A stretch of 33,657 bases of DNA, taken from assembly GCA_020027345.1 (NCBI GenBank), contig JAHRAH010000104.1:1-33657 (forward strand), written 5' to 3'. The notes beneath the pieces were generated by a model that made no database searches, was not told the DNA's origin, and saw only the letters and a list, made by a program, of their open reading frames with translations. The position numbers and the translations under genes are program-made. Below, piece after piece: positions 15,358-23,002 of this stretch; position 1 is the first letter of the stretch; each line of letters starts with the position of its first letter. Source of the DNA: Gammaproteobacteria bacterium (GTDB lineage Bacteria; Pseudomonadota; Gammaproteobacteria; Tethybacterales; Persebacteraceae).

Positions 15358-15636
15358 TTAGGACTTCTTCCGGCGCTTCTTGGCCGCCTTCTTCTTCTTC
15401 GGGCGGCCCGCCTTTTTCTTGCGCCGGCCGTTCGCCGGCTTTTTGGCGGCTTTCTTTTTCTTCCGCCGCCCGTTCGCCGGCTTTTTCTTGGCGGCTTTCT
15501 TCTTCCGCCGGCCGTTCGCGGGCTTCTTCGCGGCTTTCTTCTTCCGCCGGCCGTTCAACGACTTCTTGACGGTTTTCTTCCGCCGGCCGTTAACCGCCTT
15601 TTTCTTTTTCGCCGCTTTCTTTTTCTTTTTCACCAT
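15358..15636 (-). CDS. Histone H1-like, Lys/Arg-rich tandem-repeat protein
   Basis: 92-aa extremely basic protein made almost wholly of K, R, A, P, N and G. Units of 12-14 residues of the type KKKAAKKPANGRR are repeated five or six times, and the end is KKAAKKRRKKS. It resembles the C-terminal tails of eukaryotic H1 and the bacterial AlgP and HctB-like nucleoid proteins, so DNA binding and compaction are inferred. A strong AAGGAGG ribosome site lies six bases before the ATG at 15636 and a strong terminator follows, suggesting high independent expression. The repetitive codons make copy number prone to change. Confidence 0.8.
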   Translation of the reverse strand: MVKKKKKAAKKKKAVNGRRKKTVKKSLNGRRKKKAAKKPANGRRKKKAAKKKPANGRRKKKKAAKKPANGRRKKKAGRPKKKKAAKKRRKKS

Positions 15637-15710
15637 GAAAGACCTCCTTGTGTCTTTGGTTGGTTTTCCCGCGGCTCGTCAAAAAAGGAAAACATCCCGG
15701 CTCCCGCCGC

Positions 15711-16802
15711 TCAGTCGTCCCACTTTAACTTGCCGCCCGTTTGATATTCTATCACACGCGTCTCAAAAAAGTTCTTTTCCTTTTTCAAATCCGCCGCCTC
15801 GCTCATCCACGGAAACGGATTGCGCGAGCCCGCAAACAATCCCGGCAGCCCGATTTGCTCCAAGCGCCGGTCCGCGACAAAACGCAAAAACTCCTTGAAC
15901 ATCGCGCAGTTCAGCCCCAGAATGCCCCGCGGCATTGTTTCTTCGGCGTAGCGGCATTCCAATTCCACCGCGGTCTTCATCATCTCCAAAACCTCGCCCT
16001 GCAGCGAAGCGTCCCACAAATGCGGGTTTTCCAGTTTTATCTGGTTGATGACATCAATCCCGAAATTCAAATGCAGCGACTCGTCGCGCAGTATGTACTG
16101 CACCTGCTCCGCGCAGCCCGGCATCCGGCTGCGCCGCCCCAGCGCCAAAACCTGAACAAAGCCCACATAGAAAAACAGCCCCTCCATAATCATCGCAAAC
16201 GCTATCAGCGATTTCAGCAGCCGCCGGTCCGCCGCCGGCTCCCCCGTCTCAAACGAGGGATCCGTCAGCGTGTCTATGTATTCCAGACAAAAGGCGTCCT
16301 TGTCGTGAACGCACGGTATCTCCATGTACATATTGAAGATCTCGCCCTCGTCCAGCCCCAGCGCCTCCACGATGTACTGGTAGGCGTGAACATGCACCGC
16401 CTCCTCAAAGGCCTGCCGCAGCAGGTATTGGCGGCATTCCGGATTCGTTATCAGCCGGTAGGTGCCCAGCACAATGTTGTTCGCCGCCAGCGATTCCGCC
16501 GTCGCAAAAAAGCCGAAATTACGCTTGAGCATATGCCGCTCCTCCGCGCTCAGCGCCCCGCCCTGCCATTGTTCTATGTCGCGCTGCATGCTGATTTCGC
16601 TCGGCATCCAGTTGTTCGCGCAAGCCGCCAGGTATTTCTCCCACGCCCATTTGTACTTGATGGGGACCAGTTGATTCACATCCGCGCGGCAGTTGATAAT
16701 GCGCTTGTCGTCCACCTTCACCCGCCGGTAGCCGCCCGCCAAAGGCGGCGACAAAACCGGTTCAACCCCGTTTTTCCGCTTAAGAACCGAAACATCGCTC
16801 AT
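15711..16802 (-). CDS. nrdB: Class I ribonucleotide reductase small (beta) subunit
   Basis: 363-aa radical-generating subunit that supplies the tyrosyl radical to NrdA for dNTP synthesis. Metal ligands are visible: Glu in TAESLAANN (about 100), EEAVHVHAY (Glu, His and, four residues after the His, the radical Tyr), and DESLHLNFG for the second carboxylate/His pair. The first ligand is Glu rather than the Asp84 of E. coli, as in other NrdB of this subgroup. Start [10 protein letters not shown] at 16802 with AGGAG seven bases upstream; the longer ORF start is rejected. nrdA lies 9.3 kb away on the same strand, beyond the accessory block. Confidence 0.94.
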   Translation of the reverse strand: MSDVSVLKRKNGVEPVLSPPLAGGYRRVKVDDKRIINCRADVNQLVPIKYKWAWEKYLAACANNWMPSEISMQRDIEQWQGGALSAEERHMLKRNFGFFATAESLAANNIVLGTYRLITNPECRQYLLRQAFEEAVHVHAYQYIVEALGLDEGEIFNMYMEIPCVHDKDAFCLEYIDTLTDPSFETGEPAADRRLLKSLIAFAMIMEGLFFYVGFVQVLALGRRSRMPGCAEQVQYILRDESLHLNFGIDVINQIKLENPHLWDASLQGEVLEMMKTAVELECRYAEETMPRGILGLNCAMFKEFLRFVADRRLEQIGLPGLFAGSRNPFPWMSEAADLKKEKNFFETRVIEYQTGGKLKWDD

Positions 16803-16865
16803 TTTTTTTCTCCTGTTGTTTTTTTGACAGCCCCCCAAAACCGCCCAAACCAGCAAAATCCCCCC

Positions 16866-16871
16866 CATTGT
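16866..16871 (-). promoter_or_regulatory. Possible nrdB promoter -10
   Basis: GCGGTTACAATGGG on the minus strand, about 64 bases upstream of the nrdB ATG, gives a TACAAT -10. No clear -35 box. Since nrdB is separated from nrdA it needs its own promoter. Weak call. Confidence 0.3.
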
Positions 16872-16928
16872 AACCGCTTTCCGCTTTTTTAATTCCACTT
16901 CGTTTTCCCCCGTCGCAACCGCCGTCAA

Positions 16929-17591
16929 TCAAAAAGTTTCGTATTGTTCCGGCATCACGATGGTCTCCTGTGCATCTTCCATCACCCGCGGCAAAGAACA
17001 ACCGGCAAAATGCTGGGCAAAACGCGCCCTGATAAGCAAAGGGAGCCCGGTTGCCGAATCCTTTGTCGCCGCAGCTTTCAAAGCGTCCGACCTGACGCTC
17101 GCCTCCCTGTCATGCGGCGGAGCAGGGACAACCGGCGGAATCATCAATCCTGCCTCCTTTCCGAATTTTTCCCGGACGGCCTGCAAAACCGGCGCGAAAT
17201 CATTGTCGGAGGAAAGCAGCCAGCATCGGTCGTATTTGTCATCCATCGCGTCCAGCACCATCGCCAAAGCGATATTGACATCGGTTTGCTTCTCCTCCAC
17301 CCCGCCGCTTTTCTTGGAAAAATAACCGCTGACCACCCGAACGCCCCTTTTCCGCAAGGCGCGAATGTATGCCTCGTGCCTGCTTTTTCTTCCGCCATCC
17401 CACAATTGATAGTAGGCGGTAAAAAAACAAACCTCGGACAATTCCTGGCCGTCCCTTACAAATTGACGGACAAATTTGCGGTAGTCCAGCCAGCGGTAGT
17501 TTCGGCCGCACCGTTCGTGATAACTCTTGATGCGATGATAGGCGTTGAACCCGTCTATGTAAAAACCGACCCTGATTTTTTGCTTGTCCAT
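16929..17591 (-). CDS. NYN-domain (LabA/DUF88-like) protein
   Basis: 220-aa protein of the PIN-like NYN family, putative RNases. The acidic active-site residues sit in expected places: FYIDGFNAYH at the N-terminus, QTDVNIALAM near 100 and LLSSDNDFAPVL near 125. The fold ends at about 155 and a 65-residue tail without recognised domain follows. Start MDKQKIRVGF at 17591; the track's longer start lies in the leader. It is preceded by a 100-base leader with a GCAA-loop hairpin and a terminator-like hairpin ending 21 bases before the ATG, so expression may be attenuated. First gene upstream of nrdB, 126 bases away on the same strand. Confidence 0.8.
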   Translation of the reverse strand: MDKQKIRVGFYIDGFNAYHRIKSYHERCGRNYRWLDYRKFVRQFVRDGQELSEVCFFTAYYQLWDGGRKSRHEAYIRALRKRGVRVVSGYFSKKSGGVEEKQTDVNIALAMVLDAMDDKYDRCWLLSSDNDFAPVLQAVREKFGKEAGLMIPPVVPAPPHDREASVRSDALKAAATKDSATGLPLLIRARFAQHFAGCSLPRVMEDAQETIVMPEQYETF

Positions 17592-17706
17592 GTTCGGTTC
17601 CTGAAAAAAAAGGCCCCGGGAGACCCGGGGGCACCCTTGCGGGCGTTGTGAAATGTCCGAGGCAGCCCCGGATGCGCCCGTCCCACGGGCGTCACCGGGC
17701 AGTATA
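17592..17706 (-). promoter_or_regulatory. Attenuator-like leader of the NYN gene
   Basis: Read on the minus strand: -10 element in TGTGCTATACT (17701-17706), a CGCCCGT/ACGGGCG hairpin, then a hairpin CGCCC-GCAA-GGGTG (17632-17648), immediately followed by CCCCGGG-TCT-CCCGGGG and CCTTTTTTT (17604-17631), which has the form of an intrinsic terminator. The gene starts 13 bases after the T run. A stretch of 24 identical bases is shared with the leader at 24604-24709. Confidence 0.6.
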
Positions 17707-17808
17707 GCACATTTTCCCCGTTCCCGACTTTTTGCCGAACAGACATGCAAGCGGGGGGAAAGATTGGCGGTGCTTTACCACAAAATCCGGTTTTGTCCGC
17801 CTTCGTTC

Positions 17809-18987
17809 TTAATGCAGTCCCCCCGCGCCGCCGCCGCCTTCGCCGGATTCTTGAAGAAGATAGGCGTAGCGTTTGCGCGCGAGACGGCCCACGGCGTCGC
17901 GGACGGTTTCGTCCCATTGCGTCGCGCCCATTTTTCGCATTACTTCGCGCGCGAGGTCGGGGAGTTGCCGCCGGATTTCCTCGTGCTGCAAATCGGGAAA
18001 GGTCTCGTCAAAATCCACCCGCGCCGCCGCCAGCCATTCGCGGTTGCGGACAATCGTTTCGGTTTGCTCGTCCGCCATCTGCAGCGTTTTCTTCATCAGC
18101 GCCACATCCACCGCCAAAAACTCGTCCCGCGCCTGTTCCACCGCCAGTTTTGCAATATGCGCCGCCAGCCCGCGAACCGATTTGCCAAACTCCTCCGAAT
18201 CGTCCGACTTCAAACCCTCCGCCAGCCGCAGCGGAAACGATTTCATTTTTTCCAAAAAATGCCCGTCCAAATCGTCCACAAAGGACGGCAGTTTGTTTTC
18301 GCCGCCGGCATTTTCGCCGTCGCCGCTTTCGCCGCCGCGCTTTTCGCCGTTTGCGCCGCCGGCCTCGCGCAACATATCCACGATGCGGCCGTATTCCGCC
18401 GCTTTCGGAATGTCTTTTTGCGCGCGCCGCGCGCCGTGTTCGGCGAGGTCCAGCGGCGTTTCGCCGTCTTCGTCTTTTGCGTTCACATTCGCCCCCGCTT
18501 TGACGAGCGCTTCGGCAACGGCGCTGTGCCCCCGCCCCGCCGCGACATGCAAAGGCGCGGGACCGTCTTTTTCGGCGGCGTTGACATCCGCTCCGGCCTT
18601 AATAAGCAATGCGGTGATTTCAAGATAGCCGTCGCGCGCGGCAAAATGCAGCGAACGCAAACCGCTTTCGGTTTTCGCGTTGACATTGCATCCGGCTTTG
18701 ACGAGTCCGGCGGCGATTTCGCAATGACCGTTCAGCGCGCTGAGATGCAGGGGAGTGCAGCCGTCCGCTTTTGCGGCGTTGACATTCGCGCCGGCCTTAA
18801 TGAGAAGCGCGGCGATTTCGCCGTTGCCCGCCTTCGCCGCAAAATGCAGCGGACGCCAGCCGCCGCCGCATTGCGCGTCCGCATCCGCCCCCGCCCGCAC
18901 CAACTCCGCGGCAAACCCCCCGTTCCCATGCAAAGCCGCATAATGCAGCGGCGTCATCCCCTCGTCGTCCCTGACATTCACATCCAT
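17809..18987 (-). CDS. Ankyrin-repeat protein with unknown C-terminal domain
   Basis: 392-aa protein. Residues 1 to about 190 are five or six ankyrin repeats (GMTPLHYAALHGN, GWRPLHFAAKAGN, GCTPLHLSALNGH, GLRSLHFAARDGY and so on), which bind protein partners. After a Gly/Glu-rich linker (GEKRGGESGDGENAGGEN) comes a helical domain of about 155 residues that I do not recognise (LPSFVDDLDGHFLEKMKSF, LPDLAREVMRKMGATQWDE). No signal peptide, so cytoplasmic or exported by an unseen route. Start ATG at 18987 after GGGAGG; a TTATACAAT -10 lies about 25 bases upstream. Secretion into a host cell is often proposed for such proteins but nothing here shows it. Confidence 0.85.
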   Translation of the reverse strand: MDVNVRDDEGMTPLHYAALHGNGGFAAELVRAGADADAQCGGGWRPLHFAAKAGNGEIAALLIKAGANVNAAKADGCTPLHLSALNGHCEIAAGLVKAGCNVNAKTESGLRSLHFAARDGYLEITALLIKAGADVNAAEKDGPAPLHVAAGRGHSAVAEALVKAGANVNAKDEDGETPLDLAEHGARRAQKDIPKAAEYGRIVDMLREAGGANGEKRGGESGDGENAGGENKLPSFVDDLDGHFLEKMKSFPLRLAEGLKSDDSEEFGKSVRGLAAHIAKLAVEQARDEFLAVDVALMKKTLQMADEQTETIVRNREWLAAARVDFDETFPDLQHEEIRRQLPDLAREVMRKMGATQWDETVRDAVGRLARKRYAYLLQESGEGGGGAGGLH

Positions 18988-19009
18988 AGTTTCGCCTCCC
19001 TTGCGCGGT

Positions 19010-19020
19010 AATTGTATAAC
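19010..19020 (-). promoter_or_regulatory. -10 element of the ankyrin gene
   Basis: GGTTATACAATTACC on the minus strand, 23 bases before the ATG at 18987. The short leader carries the GGGAGG ribosome site. No strong -35. Confidence 0.45.
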
Positions 19021-19083
19021 CGATTTTCCGGGTATTATCCTGCGCCGCGTCCGCGGCAAGCCGCCCCGGCCGGAGGGCGACGG

Positions 19084-19305
19084 TTACAGGCGCACCGGCT
19101 TGCCCGCCGCCGCTTGATGCATTTCCCAGGCGACCGCCGCATCGCGGGTGGTTACCTCGCCCACTTTCTTTATGCGCCCCTTTTCCCAGCCGGGATGCAA
19201 ACGGTGTTCGTATTCGCGTTGCTCCAGATTCATGGCCACGCCGGTGTAGACGATTTTCCGCCCGACCTTGAAGTGATATTTGTAAGTGTTGCGTTGTGCC
19301 GGCAT
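19084..19305 (-). CDS. Mini GIY-YIG-like protein, paralogue 1
   Basis: 73-aa protein with the compact pattern YKYHFKVGRKIVYTGVAMNL followed by EQREYEHR and a C-terminal TTRDAAVAWE...GKPVRL. This resembles the first half of GIY-YIG nuclease domains (tyrosine-rich strand, then G-x-x-x-x-L-x-x-R-E-x-x-H) and small GIY-YIG-like proteins common in many bacteria. Start ATG at 19305 with GGGAGG seven bases before it, instead of the track's 19320. It shares about half its residues, identical length and the same C-terminus with the protein at 25878-26099. DNA cleavage is unproven. Confidence 0.6.
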   Translation of the reverse strand: MPAQRNTYKYHFKVGRKIVYTGVAMNLEQREYEHRLHPGWEKGRIKKVGEVTTRDAAVAWEMHQAAAGKPVRL

Positions 19306-19323
19306 TTGTCGTCCTCCCATCCG

Positions 19324-20040
19324 TCATTTTATCACAGGATTCTGCACTGCCTTAAGCGCGGCAAGGCATCCGGCGACAAAATCGGGCAGCACAATCTGCG
19401 CCCTCCATATCGTCGGCGGTTTTTGTTCTTCGCCTTTTCCCGCTTTGCCCCTTTCCCATTTTCCGTAAAGCGTTATCCGCTCGCCGAAAACGGGCGCGCT
19501 TCGGGACGGTTTGTCCGTCTCCTCGTAAAACAGGGTTCTTGTGGCGTGGACCACCTTGCTGCAGGCGTCATACAAAAACAGCGGTTCCTTGCTCGCGCTT
19601 TTTGCATGAATGTTTTTGACAAGCGCGCCGCATTTGTCACTAACGCCGTAAAGCGGCGGCTCGGCGTTTACAGTTGCGGCAAGCGCGCTCCTTATGGAAA
19701 CGGCGACCGTCAACAGTTTCAAAGACGCCGTGGAATGCAGCATTTCCTCCGACAAATCGCCGAATTCGCTCTGCTTTTCCGCCAATTCCGCAATCCGCCC
19801 GTCGGCGAGCAAAATCGTCAGCAAAGAATACAATTCCCGCCGAATTTCCAACGGCCTGAGATTCCAATATTCCCGCTCGGGGCCGAGAATTTCCTGAAGT
19901 TGCCGCTCAAAGGCAGAGGCATATTTCTGCGTGAAGGGATTAGCAGTATCCCCGCTGGCGGCGATAAGTTGTTGAATGACACGGTGATAGTCGGATTCTG
20001 CCTTGCCGCCCCCCGAAGTTTTGCTTTTTTTCTCGTCCAC
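19324..20040 (-). CDS. Hypothetical protein, 238 aa
   Basis: No family recognised. A charged, probably disordered start (MDEKKSKTSGGGKAESD) leads into a mostly helical soluble protein without signal peptide or membrane segments. Segments such as LRPLEIRRELYSLLTILLADGRIAEL and LFLYDACSKVVHATRTLFYEETD suggest a compact helical domain. GTG start at 20040 after AAGGGGG. A TGTGCTACACT -10 lies about 45 bases upstream, similar to those of the NYN and GIY-YIG genes of the same block. The gene for the mini GIY-YIG protein follows 18 bases downstream, so they may be co-transcribed. Confidence 0.6.
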   Translation of the reverse strand: MDEKKSKTSGGGKAESDYHRVIQQLIAASGDTANPFTQKYASAFERQLQEILGPEREYWNLRPLEIRRELYSLLTILLADGRIAELAEKQSEFGDLSEEMLHSTASLKLLTVAVSIRSALAATVNAEPPLYGVSDKCGALVKNIHAKSASKEPLFLYDACSKVVHATRTLFYEETDKPSRSAPVFGERITLYGKWERGKAGKGEEQKPPTIWRAQIVLPDFVAGCLAALKAVQNPVIK

Positions 20041-20170
20041 GATGCTGTTTCCCCCTTAAAAAAGTCCCCCGGCCCGGCGGCAGTGTAGCACACTCCCGCC
20101 ATCGGGAAACATCCCCGCCGCCGCCAAATGCGAATTTTGCGGAAGGACAGATTGCGCCAGCGGAGTTTTG

Positions 20171-20179
20171 TGGTATAGT
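20171..20179 (+). promoter_or_regulatory. Promoter -10 of the lipoprotein operon
   Basis: TGGTATAGT, a good -10 (TATAGT at 20174-20179) preceded by TTTTGTGG, with a TTGCGC 16 bases upstream as a possible -35. The predicted start at about 20186 coincides with the first base of the leader stem. Confidence 0.55.
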
Positions 20180-20185
20180 AGGCGT

Positions 20186-20307
20186 TACCAAACGAGAGCG
20201 AATCGCCCGATGTCGGGTTGTTCGCTGAATAAAACACCCGTCAAACGGAGCGGCTTGCAATCGCGCCGGGGAAATAGGCGGAACGACAGTGTTCGCTTTC
20301 GTTTGGT
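20186..20307 (+). ncRNA. Candidate structured leader or riboswitch-like element
   Basis: The predicted transcript opens with ACCAAACGAGAGCGAA (20187-20202), which pairs with TTCGCTTTCGTTTGGT at 20292-20307 (15 of 16 positions), closing a domain of about 120 bases. Inside, AGCGAA can instead pair with a nearer TTCGCT (20221-20226) around the hairpin CCCGA-TG-TCGGG. The two TTCGCT copies thus compete for one partner, a layout typical of switching leaders. No match to a riboswitch class I know. A GGAG ribosome site for the lipoprotein gene follows 36 bases downstream. Confidence 0.45.
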
Positions 20308-20352
20308 CAGCCCGACGCATATCGCACGGACATTGCCAAAAAGGAGCGAACA

Positions 20353-20679
20353 ATGCAAAAACCGATGATTTCGCGCCGCCCGGCGCCCGCCCCCGTCTCC
20401 CAACGGACGCCGCACATGACGACGGCCGCCGCCGTCTTGCTCGCCGCCGTTTTTCTTACGGGATGCGGCACCAAACTGTACTATCCCATTCCGGGTAAGA
20501 AAACAATGGAATTCGCCCACGCGAAGATTATTTGCCAGGGCGAAATTGCCAACCGTCGCCCTGCCGCGGCATCGGACGGTTTCGTCATCCTCGGCAACGC
20601 CATCAATTTCAGGATGGAGCAGCAATTGCTTCTTGACGCATGCATGCTGCGGCACGGCTGGGAACTCCGGGAAAAATGA
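20353..20679 (+). CDS. Small lipoprotein
   Basis: 108-aa protein with a lipobox (AAVFLTGC, Cys near residue 38) after a charged start and a hydrophobic segment, so exported and lipid-anchored. The mature part of about 70 residues (YYPIPGKKTMEFAHAKIICQ, CMLRHGWELREK) is not recognised. ATG at 20353 with GGAG six bases upstream; an internal ATG at residue 22 would give a more usual signal peptide. The stop overlaps the next gene as ATGA, so the pair is coupled. Confidence 0.7.
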   Translation: MQKPMISRRPAPAPVSQRTPHMTTAAAVLLAAVFLTGCGTKLYYPIPGKKTMEFAHAKIICQGEIANRRPAAASDGFVILGNAINFRMEQQLLLDACMLRHGWELREK

Positions 20680-21110
20680 ACCCCGCAACAACCATCGGCA
20701 AGCGCGCCGCCAAACTTTTCTTTGCGGCGGCGGCCGCTTTGTTTATGGCAGTCAACCACGCTCCCGTCCGCGCCGACGATTCCGTTTGCGTTGCCGTCAA
20801 GGGCGCGGCGGTCGTCGCGCAGGACGGCGAGAACACCTTTCTCGGCAAGGTGGATAACAAATACAGCAGCGAGTCCATCTTCAACAAATTCGGCACATTC
20901 GGCAGCCGGTTTAGCAGCCAGTCCATTTGGAACAAATTTTCCACTTTCGGCGGCTCATACGGTCTGCATTCCCCGCACAACAAATTTTCCGCCGAACCGC
21001 CGATGCTGATTAAGCGCGGCAAAGTCATCGGCTATCTTTCCGCAAACAAAACAATAACGCCGTCCATATCCCCCAACCTGCTCAAAGCCCTCTGCGAGGA
21101 CATTTTATGA
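20676..21110 (+). CDS. Secreted protein with NKF/SxSIxNKFG repeats
   Basis: 144-aa protein with a signal peptide (AAKLFFAAAAALFMAVNHAPVRA). The mature region has a repeated pattern: NKYSSESIFNKFGTFGS, then RFSSQSIWNKFSTFGG, then LHSPHNKFSAEPP, ending in a GKVIGYLSANK segment. Small periplasmic proteins with this Asn-Lys-Tyr/Phe and Gly pattern exist in many bacteria but have no known function to my knowledge. Start at 20676 overlaps the lipoprotein stop; the track's longer start is rejected because it lacks the signal peptide at the N-terminus. The DUF262 gene follows 93 bases later with its own promoter. Confidence 0.7.
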   Translation: MNPATTIGKRAAKLFFAAAAALFMAVNHAPVRADDSVCVAVKGAAVVAQDGENTFLGKVDNKYSSESIFNKFGTFGSRFSSQSIWNKFSTFGGSYGLHSPHNKFSAEPPMLIKRGKVIGYLSANKTITPSISPNLLKALCEDIL

Positions 21111-21135
21111 GCCATCTCCCGCCCGCCGAAAAATC

Positions 21136-21164
21136 TGACGCACTGCGTGGGGTGTGATACAATC
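21136..21164 (+). promoter_or_regulatory. Promoter of the DUF262-HNH gene
   Basis: CTGACG (4 of 6 match to the -35 consensus), 17-base spacer, then TACAAT within TGTGATACAAT, an extended -10. The gene's ATG lies about 40 bases downstream. Confidence 0.6.
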
Positions 21165-21203
21165 CCGACGGCAACATAGCATCGCTGGAAAACAGGAGGC
21201 AAC

Positions 21204-22886
21204 ATGCAAATAACGACCATGTCCACCGGCGGCAAGCCGGGGAAAACGGTGCAGTACCTCATAGACCAAGAGGAGAAGGAGAGCCTGCTCTTTAACTCCG
21301 AGTACCAACGCGCGCCGGCGTGGAACAGGAGGCAAAAGCAGCTGTTTGTTGACTCTGTTTTTCGCGGCTACCCCATTCCCGCTTTCTACTTTCACAAACA
21401 AGCGGGCGGCGAGGGGGTAGTGGATGTCATTGACGGTCAGCAACGGATTCGCGCTATTTGCGGATTCGTGGGCGGGGAATTTCGGTGCTTGCATGCGTCG
21501 GAATTCAAAATGCCCTCCCCGCAAGACAGCAACTCGCCCTGGCTCGGCAAAAAATTTGCCGCTTTGCCCGATGATTTAAAGCGGGATTTCTGCGGCAGAC
21601 CGATTGTCATCCACGAAATGGCGGCAGTCAGTGATATCGTGGTCCGGGATTTGTTCATCCGCCTGCAAGGCGGAAAGCCGCTGAGCCCGCAGGAAATTCT
21701 GGACGCATATCCCGGAGAATTTTCCGAGTACATAAAGCAAATTGGCGGTAAACCAACGCTAAACCGTGAGGAGGCATTTTTGTACTCCGGGCACCGCTTC
21801 TTCAATGAATTTGTCCGGGGCAAAGAAAAGAGCGTCCCCAAGCGGAAATTGGCGGCGCAACTGTCAATGCTTCTGTGGGAAAATCGCCCCGGGGGCGAGT
21901 TGGTTTTTTGCGACATCAATTCGCAGACAATTGCCAATTTTTATTGGGCCCGTGTCAATGACGGATTTGACCCGGATAACAGCGAAGGCGCCGTCCGGTT
22001 GGAAAAAGTCATGGATGGAATTTGCGACATCTTTCCTGACAATCCCAAATTGCACGGGCATCAGGCGATTCATTTGTCATTGCTGGTCAATTCCCTTATG
22101 GACGGTTACCCGCAGGGGTGGGGGCAACACTTGCCGGAAGCGTTTCGCAATTTTTGCGAAAAATTTCAAAAGGCGAAAAATTCCGGAAAGGGGGAATACT
22201 TTTCCCGTTACGCCCAGTGGACGAGACAGCAAACCGACAGGGAGCACGCCATCAGGACGCGGCACGAATTTTTCTTGCAGGAAATGTTGCCGCAAATTTC
22301 TGCAAAATTGGAAAATACGCTCCGTGAATTTTCCATTGCGGAGAAGCAATACATATATCTCCGCGACCGCGGAATGTGTCAGTGGTGCCGTTGGACGCGA
22401 ACAAAGGACTCTGGTGCTTGGAATCCCATCGCCTGGGGTGATGATATGAAAATCCATGTTTTTCGCCCGGAAATGGGCGTGGCGGAATTGGATAACGGCG
22501 CATTGGTGCATTCGCGTTGCCACGAAAATCTTCTTCGCCAACATCCTCCCGCCGAATTTCAAATTTGGTTCCGTTCAAAAGCACGGGGAGCTTCTGTCGG
22601 AAAAAGGAAGATTCACATGCTACCGGACAAGACGGAATGCCGCTTCGTGTATCACGAAGAGGAAAGTTCGTATGTCTACGGGCAAATTACTGGCGGAAGA
22701 TTGCATATTCCCGCCGACGAGAGCGATCCGAAAGCCCCGAAATTCGGGAGTTTCGGATCATTCAAGGAGGCATCCGAGGCAATTCTCAACCACAACCCCG
22801 GCTCTCACAATTGGTGGAAAGAGTGGGAAATACGACTTCCGGACAACGACGAATGGATGTCCGCGGATGATTGGCGCCCGGAGTAA
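21204..22886 (+). CDS. DUF262 (GmrS-like) protein with C-terminal HNH motif
   Basis: 560-aa protein. The N-terminal DUF262 domain (about 1-190) has EYQRAPAWNRRQKQLFVDS and the NTP-binding/hydrolysis motif DVIDGQQRIRAI (DGQQR at 77-81), as in GmrS and BrxU of type IV modification-dependent restriction. Near residues 385-450 an HNH-like nuclease appears: YLRDRGMCQWC, a His in MKIHVFRPE, then LDNGALVHSRCHENL. The final 90 residues (SSYVYGQITGGRLH, NHNPGSHNWWKEWEI) resemble a substrate-recognition tail but are not recognised. ATG with AGGAGG five bases upstream and a good promoter. Likely anti-phage function, inferred from the domain pair and the accessory neighbourhood. Confidence 0.82.
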   Translation: MQITTMSTGGKPGKTVQYLIDQEEKESLLFNSEYQRAPAWNRRQKQLFVDSVFRGYPIPAFYFHKQAGGEGVVDVIDGQQRIRAICGFVGGEFRCLHASEFKMPSPQDSNSPWLGKKFAALPDDLKRDFCGRPIVIHEMAAVSDIVVRDLFIRLQGGKPLSPQEILDAYPGEFSEYIKQIGGKPTLNREEAFLYSGHRFFNEFVRGKEKSVPKRKLAAQLSMLLWENRPGGELVFCDINSQTIANFYWARVNDGFDPDNSEGAVRLEKVMDGICDIFPDNPKLHGHQAIHLSLLVNSLMDGYPQGWGQHLPEAFRNFCEKFQKAKNSGKGEYFSRYAQWTRQQTDREHAIRTRHEFFLQEMLPQISAKLENTLREFSIAEKQYIYLRDRGMCQWCRWTRTKDSGAWNPIAWGDDMKIHVFRPEMGVAELDNGALVHSRCHENLLRQHPPAEFQIWFRSKARGASVGKRKIHMLPDKTECRFVYHEEESSYVYGQITGGRLHIPADESDPKAPKFGSFGSFKEASEAILNHNPGSHNWWKEWEIRLPDNDEWMSADDWRPE

Positions 22887-23002
22887 CCAAATGGCTACTC
22901 CACACCATTACCGCGCATAACCTGCTTCGGCAACGATGGAGCAGTCCTTGTCGCCGTCACCGAAGTAGCGAAAGCGCATGCATTCGTCATCGCTTCACAA
23001 AA

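Larger units (their letters stand above)
20041..20352. other. Divergent intergenic region
   Basis: Contains the minus-strand TGTGCTACACT promoter (-10 at 20082-20087) of the 238-aa gene and, on the plus strand, the TGTGGTATAGT promoter and a structured leader of the lipoprotein gene. No further ORF is convincing. Confidence 0.7.
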
